Shown: positions 1 to 11,423 of the stretch, in pieces
Numbering within the stretch: the first letter of the stretch is position 1
Layout of the letters: each line of letters opens with the position of its first letter
The notes under the pieces: model-generated
The model's database searches: none
What the model was told of the DNA's origin: nothing
The model's input: the letters and a program-made list of their open reading frames with translations, nothing else
NCBI GenBank assembly: GCA_029964075.1
Contig: CM057133.1
Location: 12,424,699 to 12,488,698, forward strand
Length of the DNA: 64,000 nucleotides
Source of the DNA: Patiria pectinifera
Lineage: Eukaryota; Echinodermata; Asteroidea; Valvatida; Asterinidae
Direction of reading: 5' to 3'
Position numbers and translations under genes: made by a program

Positions 1-472
1 GTAGTCTCATTTGCTGTATCAGTATCTTCTCTGTAACGGTAGTACTTCAAACAGAGGTGTACTTCACAAGACTTTTAATGACAGAATATGTCATGCAGTT
101 TACCAGCAGTTTCTTTCAATGACGGTGCAGCTACCATTGCGAATGCAAATGTCATTTTTGAGCACTTTTGTTCCTCCATGCAGAATTGCATACATGTAGG
201 ACCTAGTGAAGATTGGAAAATAATGTCTGCCTGAACCATCACAGCTGTAAAAAAATAACCTCCAAAAACTTAAAGGTTTCATGATAGAAACTCAACGAGT
301 AAGCTGGTTGATTTTCAGCGATTTGCCATTGTGCAATATTTACAAAGTCACATAGCCTTTTTGTAATTCTTTTTAGATTTTTGAGACATTGATTTGTGAT
401 ATTCTTGTTTTCATTTCTCACTGAACGTGCGCTACTTAAAAAATGAACTGATTATGAAGAAACAAGTGAACC
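1..472. other. Intergenic sequence, nothing recognised
   Basis: AT-rich sequence before the GPCR start codon. Only short chance reading frames are present and I see no repeat family found elsewhere in the window. It probably holds the promoter and 5' untranslated region of the GPCR, but no specific element can be named. Confidence 0.4.
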
Positions 473-1465
473 ATGGAAACTAATGGAACTGATTCCCCTG
501 ACATACTGGTACCTTTGGGTCCTTTATCTCATGCATTGCAAGTACTTTTTATACCCCTGGCTTTTATAAGTCTATTGATCCATTTCTATATCATATTCTC
601 AGTTATTTTCAACAGAACTCTGCACAGTGCGTCAAATTACTTACTTGCCAATCTGTGTGCATCAGTTGTATTTTCAAACTCATTATGCATATTAATAATG
701 TGGCTCTTTCTGTCCCCAGTTTCAGTTGAATTTTCGAGCCCCACAATTTTACAGACACATAACTTTTTTTTAATTCCTGTTGTGTTTGTTACGGTTTCCT
801 TTAAGTCCAGCTCTGCTGTTGTTGCTGGTGACCGCTATTTCAAAGTGGCCCATCCATTGAGATATTTGGGCTTCATGACCAATAAGACTTGCGGCTGTCT
901 CATAGGTGCCTGCTGGGTTCTGTCCGTTATTGTTTCTTCATGTTTTGCTGCTGTGTTTCTCACTAGTGAAGTAAATGTCTCTGCGGCTAATAGTACCACA
1001 TACTGTTTTGAAGCCATCAGATCGAGCCCTCCTTATCATATTTTTGCCATATTTTTAACCGTCATCATTATTGTGGGATTACTGATTATTGATGGGTTTG
1101 TGCTGGGTTTGTTGCGCATTGCCAGAGAACAGCGGCGAAAAATACAAAATGAGCTCAACATGCTGCCAAACATTGGTGCAAACAGAGTCCGACAGCTAGG
1201 ACAGGGCTCCAACAAAACCATCAGATACATCCTTTACCTGGGGTCTTACACTTTGGTCTGGTTGCCTTATGCCATTGCGTTCAACGTTGTCATCTTTTCA
1301 CGGCAAAGTCACTTTGCAACAGGCCTAGATATTTTTATGGGGTTGCTTTTGGTGACCCTTTTCCAGTTGATGTACGGTACGCTTTTCCTGACATTTATGC
1401 AGGAAGAACACAGGAAAGTTCTACAAAGCACATGGCAAGCACTTGTTCAGAAACTCAGGTGTTAG
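473..1465 (+). CDS. Class A (rhodopsin-like) G-protein-coupled receptor, intronless, orphan
   Basis: A single uninterrupted 330-residue frame. The ATG lies in a good Kozak context (accATGg). Seven hydrophobic segments can be placed at about residues 24-46, 57-80, 97-119, 140-163, 188-213, 250-275 and 284-307. The DRY motif is at 120-122, followed by the usual VAHPLRY-type second intracellular loop. TM6 carries VWLPY (262-266), a variant of CWxP. N-glycosylation sites are visible at Asn4, Asn169 and Asn173. Unusual points: no NPxxY in TM7 (the region reads LMYGTLF), no evident Asp in TM2, and no Cys at the top of TM3 for the standard disulfide, although Cys178 lies in loop 2. Family knowledge suggests a plasma-membrane receptor for a small ligand. 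Ligand and coupling cannot be read from sequence. It resembles lineage-expanded single-exon receptors of marine invertebrates. Confidence 0.85.
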   Translation: METNGTDSPDILVPLGPLSHALQVLFIPLAFISLLIHFYIIFSVIFNRTLHSASNYLLANLCASVVFSNSLCILIMWLFLSPVSVEFSSPTILQTHNFFLIPVVFVTVSFKSSSAVVAGDRYFKVAHPLRYLGFMTNKTCGCLIGACWVLSVIVSSCFAAVFLTSEVNVSAANSTTYCFEAIRSSPPYHIFAIFLTVIIIVGLLIIDGFVLGLLRIAREQRRKIQNELNMLPNIGANRVRQLGQGSNKTIRYILYLGSYTLVWLPYAIAFNVVIFSRQSHFATGLDIFMGLLLVTLFQLMYGTLFLTFMQEEHRKVLQSTWQALVQKLRC

Positions 1466-1813
1466 ATGTCATACTTAAAGTTGCTCTTTAAATATTTTCT
1501 TTCTCTCTTTTTTTTCCTGATGAATTTTCAAGTTGTATGTTTCGTTTGAAAGGTACCTGTTACAATCTCATTTTTGTTCATTATTTTTGTTTTGTTTGAA
1601 GCAACAAAATTACCTAAATCTTAATTTTGAGTGCATAAGGCCTTTAGAACCTCTCGATATTTTTGGCTCAGTGCTGTGGATACATGTATTTTATTATGAG
1701 ACCTACTCAGGGCACTTTTTGGTGTCATAAGTACTCATATGTTTGTGTTTATAATTAATCTGATGCAAAAGTTGTCCTGTGTTTTGAATTGCGTGCGCTT
1801 GTGTACAATAATT

Positions 1814-1819
1814 AATAAA
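1814..1819 (+). promoter_or_regulatory. Candidate polyadenylation signal AATAAA for the GPCR
   Basis: AATAAA about 350 bases after the GPCR stop codon. Position is plausible; there is no transcript evidence. Confidence 0.35.
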
Positions 1820-1841
1820 TTTTAGGGGTGTAACATGTCAG

Positions 1842-1882
1842 TATTGTTCAGATAATCCCTCATGTTGCAGTTGCTGTTGTAC
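1842..1882 (+). repeat. Diverged copy of the small inverted-repeat element at 54942-55043
   Basis: The stretch TATTGTTCAGATAATCC followed by TCATG, CAGTTGCT and TTGTACA is shared, with few changes, with 54976-55016. Homology seems to continue more weakly to about 1940. The inverted ends seen in the other copy are not clear here. Confidence 0.5.
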
Positions 1883-2564
1883 AATTACTTGGCACAATGT
1901 TTTCGGCATTGAAGGTTGTAGAGTGCATGTGGAGTGATATAAGATCGGATTAGTTCATAATTCCAATTTCACCAAGATTTCACCAAGAAAACAGTAGGAT
2001 TGTTAAAAAAACTTAAGGTGTAATGTTCGGTATGCATAGTTGTGTAATGTCTGTAAGTGCCAGAAAAAAAAACATTTCGGTACATGCTCAGTATTTGAAT
2101 CGAGCACCTCATGTATATCAAGAAAATGCAATTGATGCGTCAAGAAATGTGTAATTCCCACTATTAGTTCAAAAGAAAGGTTCCTAGGTGGTTGGAGCCT
2201 GTTAGCATTAACCAGATGAGATGTGAAGTTTTGTTTGGTGAAGAAAGCAATACGATCGAGTAAGGTCACGGTTGCACCACACATTCTCTTTTGTGATTTG
2301 GCAAGGTTCTGAAGAAAAAACACAGGGAAAAACTCAATGTTTCGTACAGTAAGCTCTGCCCATCTTCAGGAGACTGAGGGATTTCGCATCATCCCAACTT
2401 CTGCACCGACACGCCTCACTGATCATCTAGCATCCCCTGCCCCCAGCTTGGGTCCTCAGAGTTGCATCCTTCACACCCGTACCTCCATGCTTCACCGCTT
2501 CCAGTTCTCTTGCATAACCACCCTTCACCTCAGTCTCATGAGGGCTAGGGCCTTAAAGCAGCGG

Positions 2565-3215
2565 GCAGAGCATACTCTCAAAACCAAGGGCGGATCCAGG
2601 GGGGGGGGCCAAAGGGGGCCATGCCCCCCCCCAAAACGAAACCAATTTTTTTTTTTTTTAATGTGACATCGCAATAAAGGCAGGCAATGAGTACACCACC
2701 ATCTTTTCCTCAAAAAACATTGGTTAAAGTGGTCAGAAATTGCCTCAGATCGCACCACAGGGCATCTAGAATCCAAAAAAAATTTTGACTCACTTTTTTG
2801 GGGGACCAAACATTTTTTTGGCCCCCCCCCCCAAAAAATTGTGTTCTGGATCTGCCCTTGCTCAAAACGCTGGTTAAAATTTTGCTGGTTAAAAAATTTG
2901 GTTACAATTTTCACCAAAGTTGTGTAAAATTGTCCAATTATGCCCGTTTGCCCAACATTGGGCACATTTTGCCCAACGTTGGTTATTTTTTAGCCGACTG
3001 TTGGGCTGTTCACCTGTTAAGCAGCAGTTTGTAAGAAGTAGTCATTTTACCCAATGCTGGTTAAATTGGGGTAAATTTAACCAGCGTTGGGCAAAATGTT
3101 CCCAACGTTGGGCAAACTTTGGGCAAAATTTGACAATTTTACACAAATGTGGTAAAAATTGTAACCAACTTTTTTAACCAACAAAATTTTAACCAGCGTT
3201 TCAAGAGTGCAAACT
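2565..3215. mobile_element. Fold-back (palindromic) element interrupted by a hAT MITE
   Basis: The arm at about 2861-3000 is the imperfect reverse complement of about 3055-3212. Both contain AACGCTGGTTAAAATTTTG, TTGGTTACAATTTT, GTGTAAAATTGTC and repeated GCCCAACGTTGGGC-type words. The left arm continues at 2565-2584 on the far side of the inserted MITE at 2585-2860. No coding frame is plausible. The outer ends are approximate. Confidence 0.75.
2585..2860 (+). mobile_element. Non-autonomous hAT-type MITE, copy 1, with 8-bp target duplication
   Basis: The ends are CAAGGGCGGATCCAG and, at the right, CTGGATCTGCCCTTG, forming 15-bp terminal inverted repeats. The flanks are the identical 8-mer CTCAAAAC at 2577-2584 and 2861-2868. 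An 8-bp duplication is characteristic of the hAT superfamily. The interior holds poly-G/poly-C runs and no transposase. A second copy in reverse orientation lies at 62555-62815. Confidence 0.88.
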
Positions 3216-5442
3216 CTCCGAAACGTTGACCCTCAGTTCTTTTCAGAGCTTCACAAGCTCACATCTGGAATGATCTCAGTACTCGTAGTTGTTAAGCGAA
3301 TGAATTTTTGGGCCCAGACTTTTGGTCCTTAAAGATGGAGACGTTGATGTGCTACTCATCATTCAAATCACATATGTATAATATATTTTTATAAAAATCC
3401 TTCAAATGTATGTGCTTTGGCTAGTTTTATCGTATTTGTAAGCCTGAAACTAGCACGGGAACTGATGTCACACGGTGAATTCAAATTTGTTGTACGTGGC
3501 ACCAGACTTATGTCGACAGGTTTGCTCAGTGTTACGGTAGATGGTTTTATTCACTGCTGTAAATATGCATAGGTACCGGTAAGGTGCCGGTACACATTAT
3601 CACTGTTTTGGGCCAAACAAAGAGTATGGCTGGATTGCTAAGGAATTTCTGTACTGATCAGTCGTAATTTGAGCAAGATGTGCCCAGTAGTTTTTGAGTT
3701 AGACAAAAAAGCATTAAGGGGGGAATTTTTTTTTTGATTGAGTGTATATGTGGCACTCACATTGGCCATATTGTGCCAGATGAAATGACCGCCCAAAATG
3801 GTGATTCATCACTTTTCCCAGATCCCCATACGTGTCCTGTATGCACACATTTTCTAATGGTCCATATTACATAGATTTTCTGGGACCCAACTTTTGAAAT
3901 ATGGCTAGTCAACAATATGTGACACTGAATTTTGGCAGTTTTCCGGACAAAAGTGCATAGTTAAAAAGGTAATTAGTCATTGTTTTGAAACTACATCGAG
4001 ATGGTAACTCATTAGATGGAGGCTCTATCATAGAGTAATAAAGTCATTTTGTCAAGCTGGGAGAGCTTCGTAAACAACTCCCCACCAAATTATTAGATTT
4101 TTTTAATGTAATGGCTTTAATAATAGGCATTGCAGATCTTCTGGAAAGGTTAATAGATGATTACATGCACTTAATGAGCCAGCATGACAAAGTGGTCCCC
4201 AACAAAATTGGCAATTTAGGGGAGTTTTTAAATGCAGATCAACTTGAATTTGGGGCTAGATTTGAATGAGTAGTGTTTACCCCTTCATGGGTGCTGTTTT
4301 ACAAAGAGTCACTGAATGCTTATGTGCACTGGCAGGATCGAAACGGGTCTTGTGGCAGCGTAGTAGTTATTAATTGCATAGCATTAGTTATTGCGCATTC
4401 TTTGAAAAAAAGGTAAATGTTTGTGACATGTCTCTGAAGCGATGGTCACCGTTGCTCGCTACTGTTCTGACGTGGCATGACGTGACGTGTAATTTTTGTG
4501 TGTGCAGATTGAGATTTTCATATTTCAATCAGACTGCAATTTCACCGCTGCCTTCAATATTCATTGTTCAACAAAATAATTGATTTGTTATCCTTTTACT
4601 AATAATTTCACTGATTGTGTAGAATTTATAAATATTGCTTGATTATGCATTGATTATGTATTGATTATGCACTGATTGATTTCAAAGTGAAATGCAACAG
4701 TCAAATTTTGTAAAGTTGTGTAATGACACCTGCACTTTGAAACAAAATTGACAGAAATCTGCTACTATTTTTGGCAAATCTTGAATTTTGTGGTATAGTC
4801 AAATAAATAGTGCTGCTTCAAAAATCTTTTGGAATAAATGTTTAGTCATTTATTGTATGTGACTGATATTGGAGAAGATCTGGGCCCCCATTTGTATCTG
4901 GTTTGTTGAAGTTAATCAGCACCAAGAAATCATTTAGTTTTATTTCAACCATGCCCTTGTGTACCTGAACTTTGTCCTAAAGATAGAGACTAATCCGGTG
5001 ACAGCCATTTTCTGAGGTGGCACCAGGTCCTGCCTCGTCTATCAGATTGCGGGATGGCACAACTTCAAAAATTGCTTCTAACTTTGTTTGCCGGAGTACA
5101 CTGCAGGGAACCAAGGTTTTGTCAAGTGGCATTTTTTTTGGGAAGAATTCAATAAATCATGCCTGTTTAGTCCAATTTCAAATTTGTTTTGCATTTTGGC
5201 AACTGACCAGCAAAATCATTTGAGATGTGTTCCAGCTATGGCATCTTTGACTTGGAGTTAAAAGGTACTATTCTTTCGCAAAAATAGATGCATAAATTCT
5301 ATAGTGTTGCCAACTATTAAAGTTTTTGACTTCTTTTAACTCCAGAAGCCTTTTGACAAAGCAAACTGGCTTTCTATTTTCAAGAATTATTTTTAAGATT
5401 GTTTTTTCCAACACCACCTGTATTTTCCCTTTTTATTTGCAG
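3216..5442. other. Intergenic or intronic AT-rich sequence, no gene recognised
   Basis: No convincing coding frame. Upstream exons of the gene ending at 6468 could lie here, but none could be recognised by homology. A GAAACGTTG word just after the fold-back (about 3220) might be a transposon remnant. Otherwise nothing supportable. Confidence 0.4.
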
Positions 5443-6468
5443 CCGCAGTCACAGAAGCACCCAATATCCAGAAAGGAGAGGAGGCCGATGACATTATGAC
5501 AGCAGCCAAGCTACGGAATCTGGCCAAGAATATCGACAGGTAGGTACATGTCAGCCTGTCCGTATTCAGTCCTAAAGTCAGAGATGGTAGAGAATGGGGA
5601 AGTGTGATCGAGGGATTAGGGTTGGTGCCTCATGATCAGAGGGTCAGGGGTTCGAATCCAGCTACTGGCAATATGTTGTGTCTGTGGGCAAGCCACTTTA
5701 CTCCACTTGCCTCTCTCCACTTTTCTTTGGTTAAATCTAAACGATGCACAGCAAGGTCTGTTGCAGAAAACTGACGGGAAAATAATAACCCAAGTCAGCC
5801 TGTAATCTAAAGTGTTTGCGTGTCATGGTAATAATGTTGTAAATAAAGCTAATAGCTGCTGTTTGAGATGTTTGGATTGATGTTTATCCACTTAACCTCT
5901 TCGCACCGGGTTATTTTGACATTGACTGGACCCAGGCGCGGGATTGTTTTTCACGAACCTCGATGCCAATTGGGTTCAGGCTGTCATCTGCGGTTAGCCA
6001 ACCCTAATATTTCCAGCCTCGCTCACTGTGAGCGGGTCACAGACTGATATTTCCAGCCTCGCTCGTTGCGTGTTTATCCACCATCCATTCCAAATACCGC
6101 TTACACGTCATCCAACGTAAACTGGTTAACTCCAGTGTTTTTGATTATGCCCTTAAGCAGTCATGTCTTTGACATTTGCCTTGTCCAAATCAGGATTTGT
6201 TAAGCTATGGCTTATACATTGTACACCAGTAAAGGTACATAGCTTCAGACAAATTGTTTATGGGCTTAATTGTCTTAAGGGCTTAATATCGATTCTCTTC
6301 TTTCTTATTTTTTTTCCAAACAGGAGAGCCCAGAATCGCAGCATGAGGCGTATCGAAGGCAACCTGCGTTACGACATGACGGGCATGTCGGACGAGCTAG
6401 AGACACAGTCTAGCTTCATGAGGGTCAACTCTGCCGGCGACATGGACGGGGAATTGCTGGAGGAGTAG
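5443..6468 (+). CDS. Last two exons of an unrecognised protein with acidic C-terminus (partial)
   Basis: Exon A 5443-5539 follows a good acceptor (TTTATTTGCAG) and ends at a donor, GACAG|GTAGGT. Exon B 6324-6468 follows TTTTTTCCAAACAG and runs to a TAG. The joint splits an Arg codon 2/1 and keeps one frame of 79 codons. The peptide begins with AVTEAP, then has a charged stretch (DDIMTAAKLRNLAKNIDRR, RSMRRIEGN) and ends with ...MDGELLEE. It could be helical or coiled-coil; no transmembrane segment. Exon B is clearly higher in GC than its flanks, which supports real coding. I do not recognise the family. Earlier exons are either upstream of this window or hidden in 1466-5442. Confidence 0.55.
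5601..5865 (+). mobile_element. tRNA-derived SINE in intron
   Basis: A polymerase III B-box (GGTTCGAATCC) near 5650 follows a tRNA-like head. Next comes the word GTGGGCAAGCCACTTTACTCC, and a tail ending near ATGTTGTAAATAAAGC. It shares head and body with the copy at 50830-50965. It sits between the two terminal exons of the unrecognised gene. Confidence 0.7.
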
Positions 6469-6527
6469 ATTTCAAGTTAAAGGCTCACTTTGATCTGAAC
6501 ACTGCCTCTTTGCCACACTACCTCTAA

Positions 6528-6894
6528 AGCCCTTTTCACACTAGAGCCTCTCAATCCGGGTTGAACTCAACCCTGTGCGAACTCAGTGCCGCCCCAGGTT
6601 GAGTTTTTGATTTTTCAACCCTGCATTCAACCCTGCATCGCTTCACACTTGTTTCATGCAAATCAAACTTATCATGCTCAGTTACTACTGTTTTCAACCC
6701 TGGTAAGAATTTCAACCCAGGTTGTAAATCTCAACCCTGGTATGGAGCAGGGTTCAGTTCAATCCGGGGTGAAATCGATCTCGAGTTTGACGCAGGGCTG
6801 ACGCAGGGTTGAAATTCTTCAAGTGTGAAACGATGCATGTTTTCAACCCTGCGTCAACCCTGCGTCAACCCCAAGATCTAGTGTGAAAAGGGCT
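6528..6894. mobile_element. MITE with 18-bp inverted ends in the 3' region of the preceding gene
   Basis: AGCCCTTTTCACACTAGA at 6528 and its reverse complement ending at 6894 form near-perfect terminal inverted repeats. The interior repeats TCAACCCTG-type words. The 8-mer TGCCACAC occurs at 6511-6518 and 6897-6904 and could be a target duplication, though it does not abut the repeat exactly on the left. No coding capacity. It starts only 60 bases after the stop codon at 6468. Confidence 0.8.
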
Positions 6895-7387
6895 CATGCC
6901 ACACCCATTTCCGACTAGGGTTCCCCAACTGGGCCAAATTCAATTACCATGGGCTGTTCGAATCACTTTGTGAATTGGAAAACCAACCCAACAGCCAAAC
7001 CTTACACTGTTTTTTGCAACAAAGTGATTACACACATCGATATTCACCTCGCCCAAGAAAAACACCCTGCAGGCGAAATTTCGGCCCCATTGCCACCACT
7101 CCCGCATCATCTGTGAAAAAAATAATCATCCCTCCCCATCACAACAGAGCCGCCACCAGTAGCTGTTCCTCATTACTTCTGTTATCTTCCAAAGGAGGCA
7201 GATGTGAAGCTTGCTACAGGCTTCAAAGATACCGCAACCTTCAACTTTGTCTTTGAATGTTTGACGAAAAAAATGGGAGGGGGAAATGATTGAGGAGCAG
7301 CTAGCTGTATAATAAAAATAGCAAGGTGTGTTTATAAACATGTAGCCCAATTTCATTTGAAACATATCCACCAGCATTTATTTGTTC

Positions 7388-7725
7388 AAGGTGCTACATC
7401 ACATGTTGGGCCAATGAAACCATAGAGAAAGTATGATGAAACGTACCAAATACCATCTCAGCTCCCTGGGGAGTATACAGCACGATGCTGCCATCCATGC
7501 TGCCATATATCGGTGCAAAGCAGCTAAAATCAATCACAATAACCATTTCTACCCACACAGGTACCCAATTTACTCCTGGGTGGGGAGAAGCAATGAGTGA
7601 CAGAGTGCCTTGCCCAAGGGCACACACGCCATAATCCCGGGCTGGACTTGAACCCACAACCTGCAGAATAACCCGCAGACCATGAATTCAGTGCTCCAGA
7701 CCACCAGGCCACGACACCCCACTTT
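7388..7725 (-). mobile_element. tRNA-derived SINE, family 1, copy 1
   Basis: Read on the minus strand it has a tRNA-like head with an A-box (GTGGCCTGGTGGTCTGGAG) and a B-box (GGTTCAAGTCC). The body contains TGCCCTTGGGCAAGG and the word CTCCCCAGGGAGCTGAGATGG. Homologous copies in the same orientation lie at 49960-50322 and 58778-59138. Confidence 0.8.
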
Positions 7726-8298
7726 ATCCACTACATCTAATAACCAAAACACTGCCCCAGTATCCCACTTAGATATTCGATAATGGAAACAGGTACTGGC
7801 CAAGGTTTGTTGTTCTAATGACCTACAAATCACACAAATAAAGCACTGCGTTCCGCACGTATGCTTACTTTGAATAAGGCATACATGCGGAACTAGGTTA
7901 ATCAGACTACGTGGAAGGTCAAATAAGTATTTGGTGCTTTGCAACCAAAACAATTTCAAAAGCAGTGATGGGGTTAGCCATTACCATACAATAGAGCCTT
8001 TTTTGAGGTGATACACATGAGAAAACCATTTTGTGCATTCGTTGTTACATGATTCGAATAACAAACAAAAAAACTCCTCCCCTTTAATACTATGGGTTTT
8101 CCGGCTTTTTAAAAGTGTTATCATTCACATTCAGCGTTTCTAATATTCAAATTTGTCCAGCAACATTGGTTTAGTGCACTTCCAATGTTTAATTTCGTCT
8201 TTTGTCAGACAATTTCCATCTCAGTTCAGGCAAATTCTGAGCACACGTTTTCGTCCCGTAGTATTCGATATCGTCTCGTCTACGCCAAACCTTGTCAT

Positions 8299-8355
8299 TC
8301 AGAAATCAAATTCGTCTAATTGATTTAATATAAGACGAATTCGATCTCTGAATGC
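8299..8355. repeat. Short hairpin
   Basis: TTCAGAAATCAAATTCGTCT pairs with AGACGAATTCGATCTCTGAA (18 of 20) around a short AT-rich loop. No gene context. Confidence 0.5.
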
Positions 8356-11300
8356 TACCATTCGGCAACAGCTTACCCGGTAGCTGAATTTGATCTGTAA
8401 TGACGAATATTCTCTATTCTTTAAAATTGAATGGCAATTGACTAATATTGTTGAAAGCGTGTGAAATTTTTTGTGGATGAAATTACATGATAGAGTTGGT
8501 GAAATTAAATGAAAATCTTTTAAAATAGCCGGGAAAACCTTAACCTATATAATACGGTTAGGGATATTTCAAAGGTAATTAGTTGAGAAAATGGAGGAGA
8601 GAGACAGAATTTATAAAAGGGGATCAGGTCAAAATAGGAACGCTTACGAGAACTTCGAGAAGAGCGAGACAGGAATTGTTTTTTCTTTAACAAGTTCAAA
8701 AGTTAATGTGTACATTGCATATTCCATTATATTTTTCCTTGAAGATTGTTATCCGTCCTTTACATGTTTATTTTATTGGTTTTTTTCCCAAAGTATGAAA
8801 CCTATATTTAAAATTGTGCAACTTGTTTTTTACCAAAAGCATAAACCTATATGCCTTAATTGTGTATAGCACTGAAGGAGGACAATGCAGAGGATATCGG
8901 TACGTGTCGGTGAAAAAGGTTTTGTGCGAAGTGCTATTAACGATGTATTGCAGTTTTGTACATGTATGCAGTTTTATATTTTTGAAGGGAGGTCATGCCT
9001 TGAATAAAGGTTTGTCATTAACCTTTTGTGTGTGTTGTCAGCAATATTTTGGTACCAAGTTTGTTATGTTTTTGTGATATCATGTAGCATTGTATTATAG
9101 GGCTCTTAGATTGGACATCAGAAACAGTTTTTGTCTTTTCGAACCAACATTCATATTAGAACCCACCCACAGATTGCTAGCATGCCCCGCCCCTTCAAGG
9201 ACACCTCCAATCGCCCTAACCGTGCAAACAGCTAGTCTGGCAATGATAACTGACATGTTCTATTATAAATGGCCCATTGTAGTTGCCATCGGCTTCAATT
9301 ATGAAGAAGCGACCCTAATTGTCTGCAGGTGAATGACAGAGCACCGTAATTACAGCCCATATTTCCCCCCGGGCTTTTCAGCGCTCCCGACCCACGGATA
9401 CTCCACTAAATGCGCTTGTCCATCACCTTTGGGTCTCACAAAGAAAAAAACGGCCTCTGGCCTTGTAGTGAGCATCTCTCCTGGGCCAGAAGTACCCCGC
9501 GCAGGGGGTGCTCTTTCTCTTTTCTGTTCCTGTTTTCGTAGTGTTTTGTTCTTTCTGTCCATCGCAGATAAAGCTTCCGTGCATTCCAAGGCAAATGCAT
9601 AGGTGGTTTTAAAATATATATTTGGGGTTGGGGGTTGGAGAAGGGAGGTCAAAATACCCTGTTTTGATATCTTGAATCGATCATTAGAGGCAGAAAGCTT
9701 GGGATTACGCTTGTCACATTTTATTGTAATTCTCTAATGAATTACGAGCTAATGCTGTGTAATGCACTGTGCTCTGGTAACCAGGCTTGCTCAAGAAAAC
9801 AACCGTTAGAATTATGGCCGAGGTCGAAAAGTTATCCGAGGGAAAAGTGGAATCGAACGCGGGAGATTTTTGTAGTTCGGGGTCGGTTGTCACGTAACTC
9901 ACATCTCGCACGTTCGTGGGATTTTTGGAGATGGGATGTTTGGCCAATGATAAGTGGGGTCTTGCCAGCCATTTTAGAACACATCCAAAGTCATAGTATT
10001 GTGGCGTCTTTAGAAAGATGTGCAGAAAAAACGTAATACACTGAGCATAAACAAAAATTGTGTGTGGTTGTGCCGTTTTAGCTGCATGCACTTGTTAAGA
10101 GCAATTGCCATATTTTGTTCATCATAAAGACGCAAATCAAGCACCAGTGTAATGTAACTACATGTACATGTATATAGCCATCTTGGAGGGTTTGTTTTGT
10201 TAATTCATTAACAATGAATGCCCAAGATGTAAGTGCAAACGATCAATTATCCCCATCGCACCATGCCAAATAGAACCGGCACCCACTGGAGTCTTGTGGT
10301 AAACGACCAAACGTTTCACCAGTTTTATTTCAAATTCCAGGCAAATTTCCAGTGAATTATGGTTCGACAGCTTGGCTGAGATACTTTCCTTCATGTTTCG
10401 GCTGCATGCCTGCATGCATGTTCAATAGCTGATCAGCTTTGCAATAAAGTTTGCATTGTGGTGGGGTGGACCATGGAGGAATAAAGCCTTAAAGGCTTTC
10501 AGTAGTGTTTTTCACAACCTTGCTTAATAGACCTAAAGACATAATTACGTTGTTTATTGTTCGCCATGCATGTGGGAGCTTGGTGGATCTTGTCCCTAGG
10601 AAAGCGCACATGAAAGCCTGACGCCATGATGTCCAAGGTCTATTTCACTAGTAAATCTTCTGTAAAATAATACCAATAAATAATTGTGGGATTTAAGCAT
10701 TTTTTTACACTTTAAAACCCGGTCATTATAGTGTTGGTGTTCTGAACTTTCTCCAACAGAAAGTAGACCTTGGATTGATTATTTACTGAATTGGGAAAAG
10801 TATGCGTGGTAGCATTAAACTGTCGCACAGGCCTCCCGATCCCCAAACCTATTGATTCCATGATGGGCTTAACTTCTTACGCTGGCAATTCGATCGGCCA
10901 TCTATTAAGGCTTTTGTCAGGCCGGAGAATGGCCGGACTGACTCCTGCAGATAACGGTAAATGCGATCGATAAATGCGCCCCGTCCCAGATAAACGGTGG
11001 TGCCCTTGCGGGACTGGCCGGTATACGCATAGGAGATTTTGCCTCGTATGTCCACGTTGGGGGTAAAACCACGACGTGATGAACGCTGAAGCAATTTGTA
11101 GTTCGGTTGACCAATCGGGTTGGTACACCTAAAAATAGACTGATTCTGTGGCAACTATAGAAACTCTACACTATAATCACATGCGATCAGTCTGATGACA
11201 GACAACGGAGCTCTACCCAAAATAGTAGTCTGGGAGGACTTCGCTACGGAAAGGAGACCATCACTTGATGTCATCTTACGGTTGGCTGCTTTCATTGCGG

Positions 11301-11423
11301 GCTTTGTGTATTAAGCACGATTTGTTGAGCTTTCGCCAGAGAGGGTTGTTGTTCGTCCCTCCTCTGTGGTCTTTTTATTTGTACGCGAGACACTAACAAG
11401 CATCCATCGAGTAAGTGGCGACA

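Larger units (their letters stand above)
6895..11423. other. Long intergenic region before the FAM124 gene
   Basis: Holds one SINE (7388-7725), a small hairpin (8299-8355) and otherwise unremarkable sequence. Short frames here lack splice context and homology. The GC-richer part at about 10790-11400, with overlapping frames on both strands, is more likely the promoter and 5' region of the gene starting at 11424 than a gene. Confidence 0.45.

Noticed and set aside
2337-2666. 109-codon frame, possible retrotransposon fragment
   Set aside because: It runs into the hAT MITE and shows no recognisable reverse transcriptase or nuclease motif.
8591-8869. 92-codon frame beginning MEERDRIYKRG
   Set aside because: The first 28 residues look protein-like, but there is no homology, no clear donor and the rest is AT-rich hydrophobic translation.
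10849-11154. Overlapping minus-strand open frames of up to 101 codons upstream of the FAM124 gene
   Set aside because: Three frames overlap in a GC-richer stretch, none has recognisable homology or splice context. Most likely promoter or 5' sequence.
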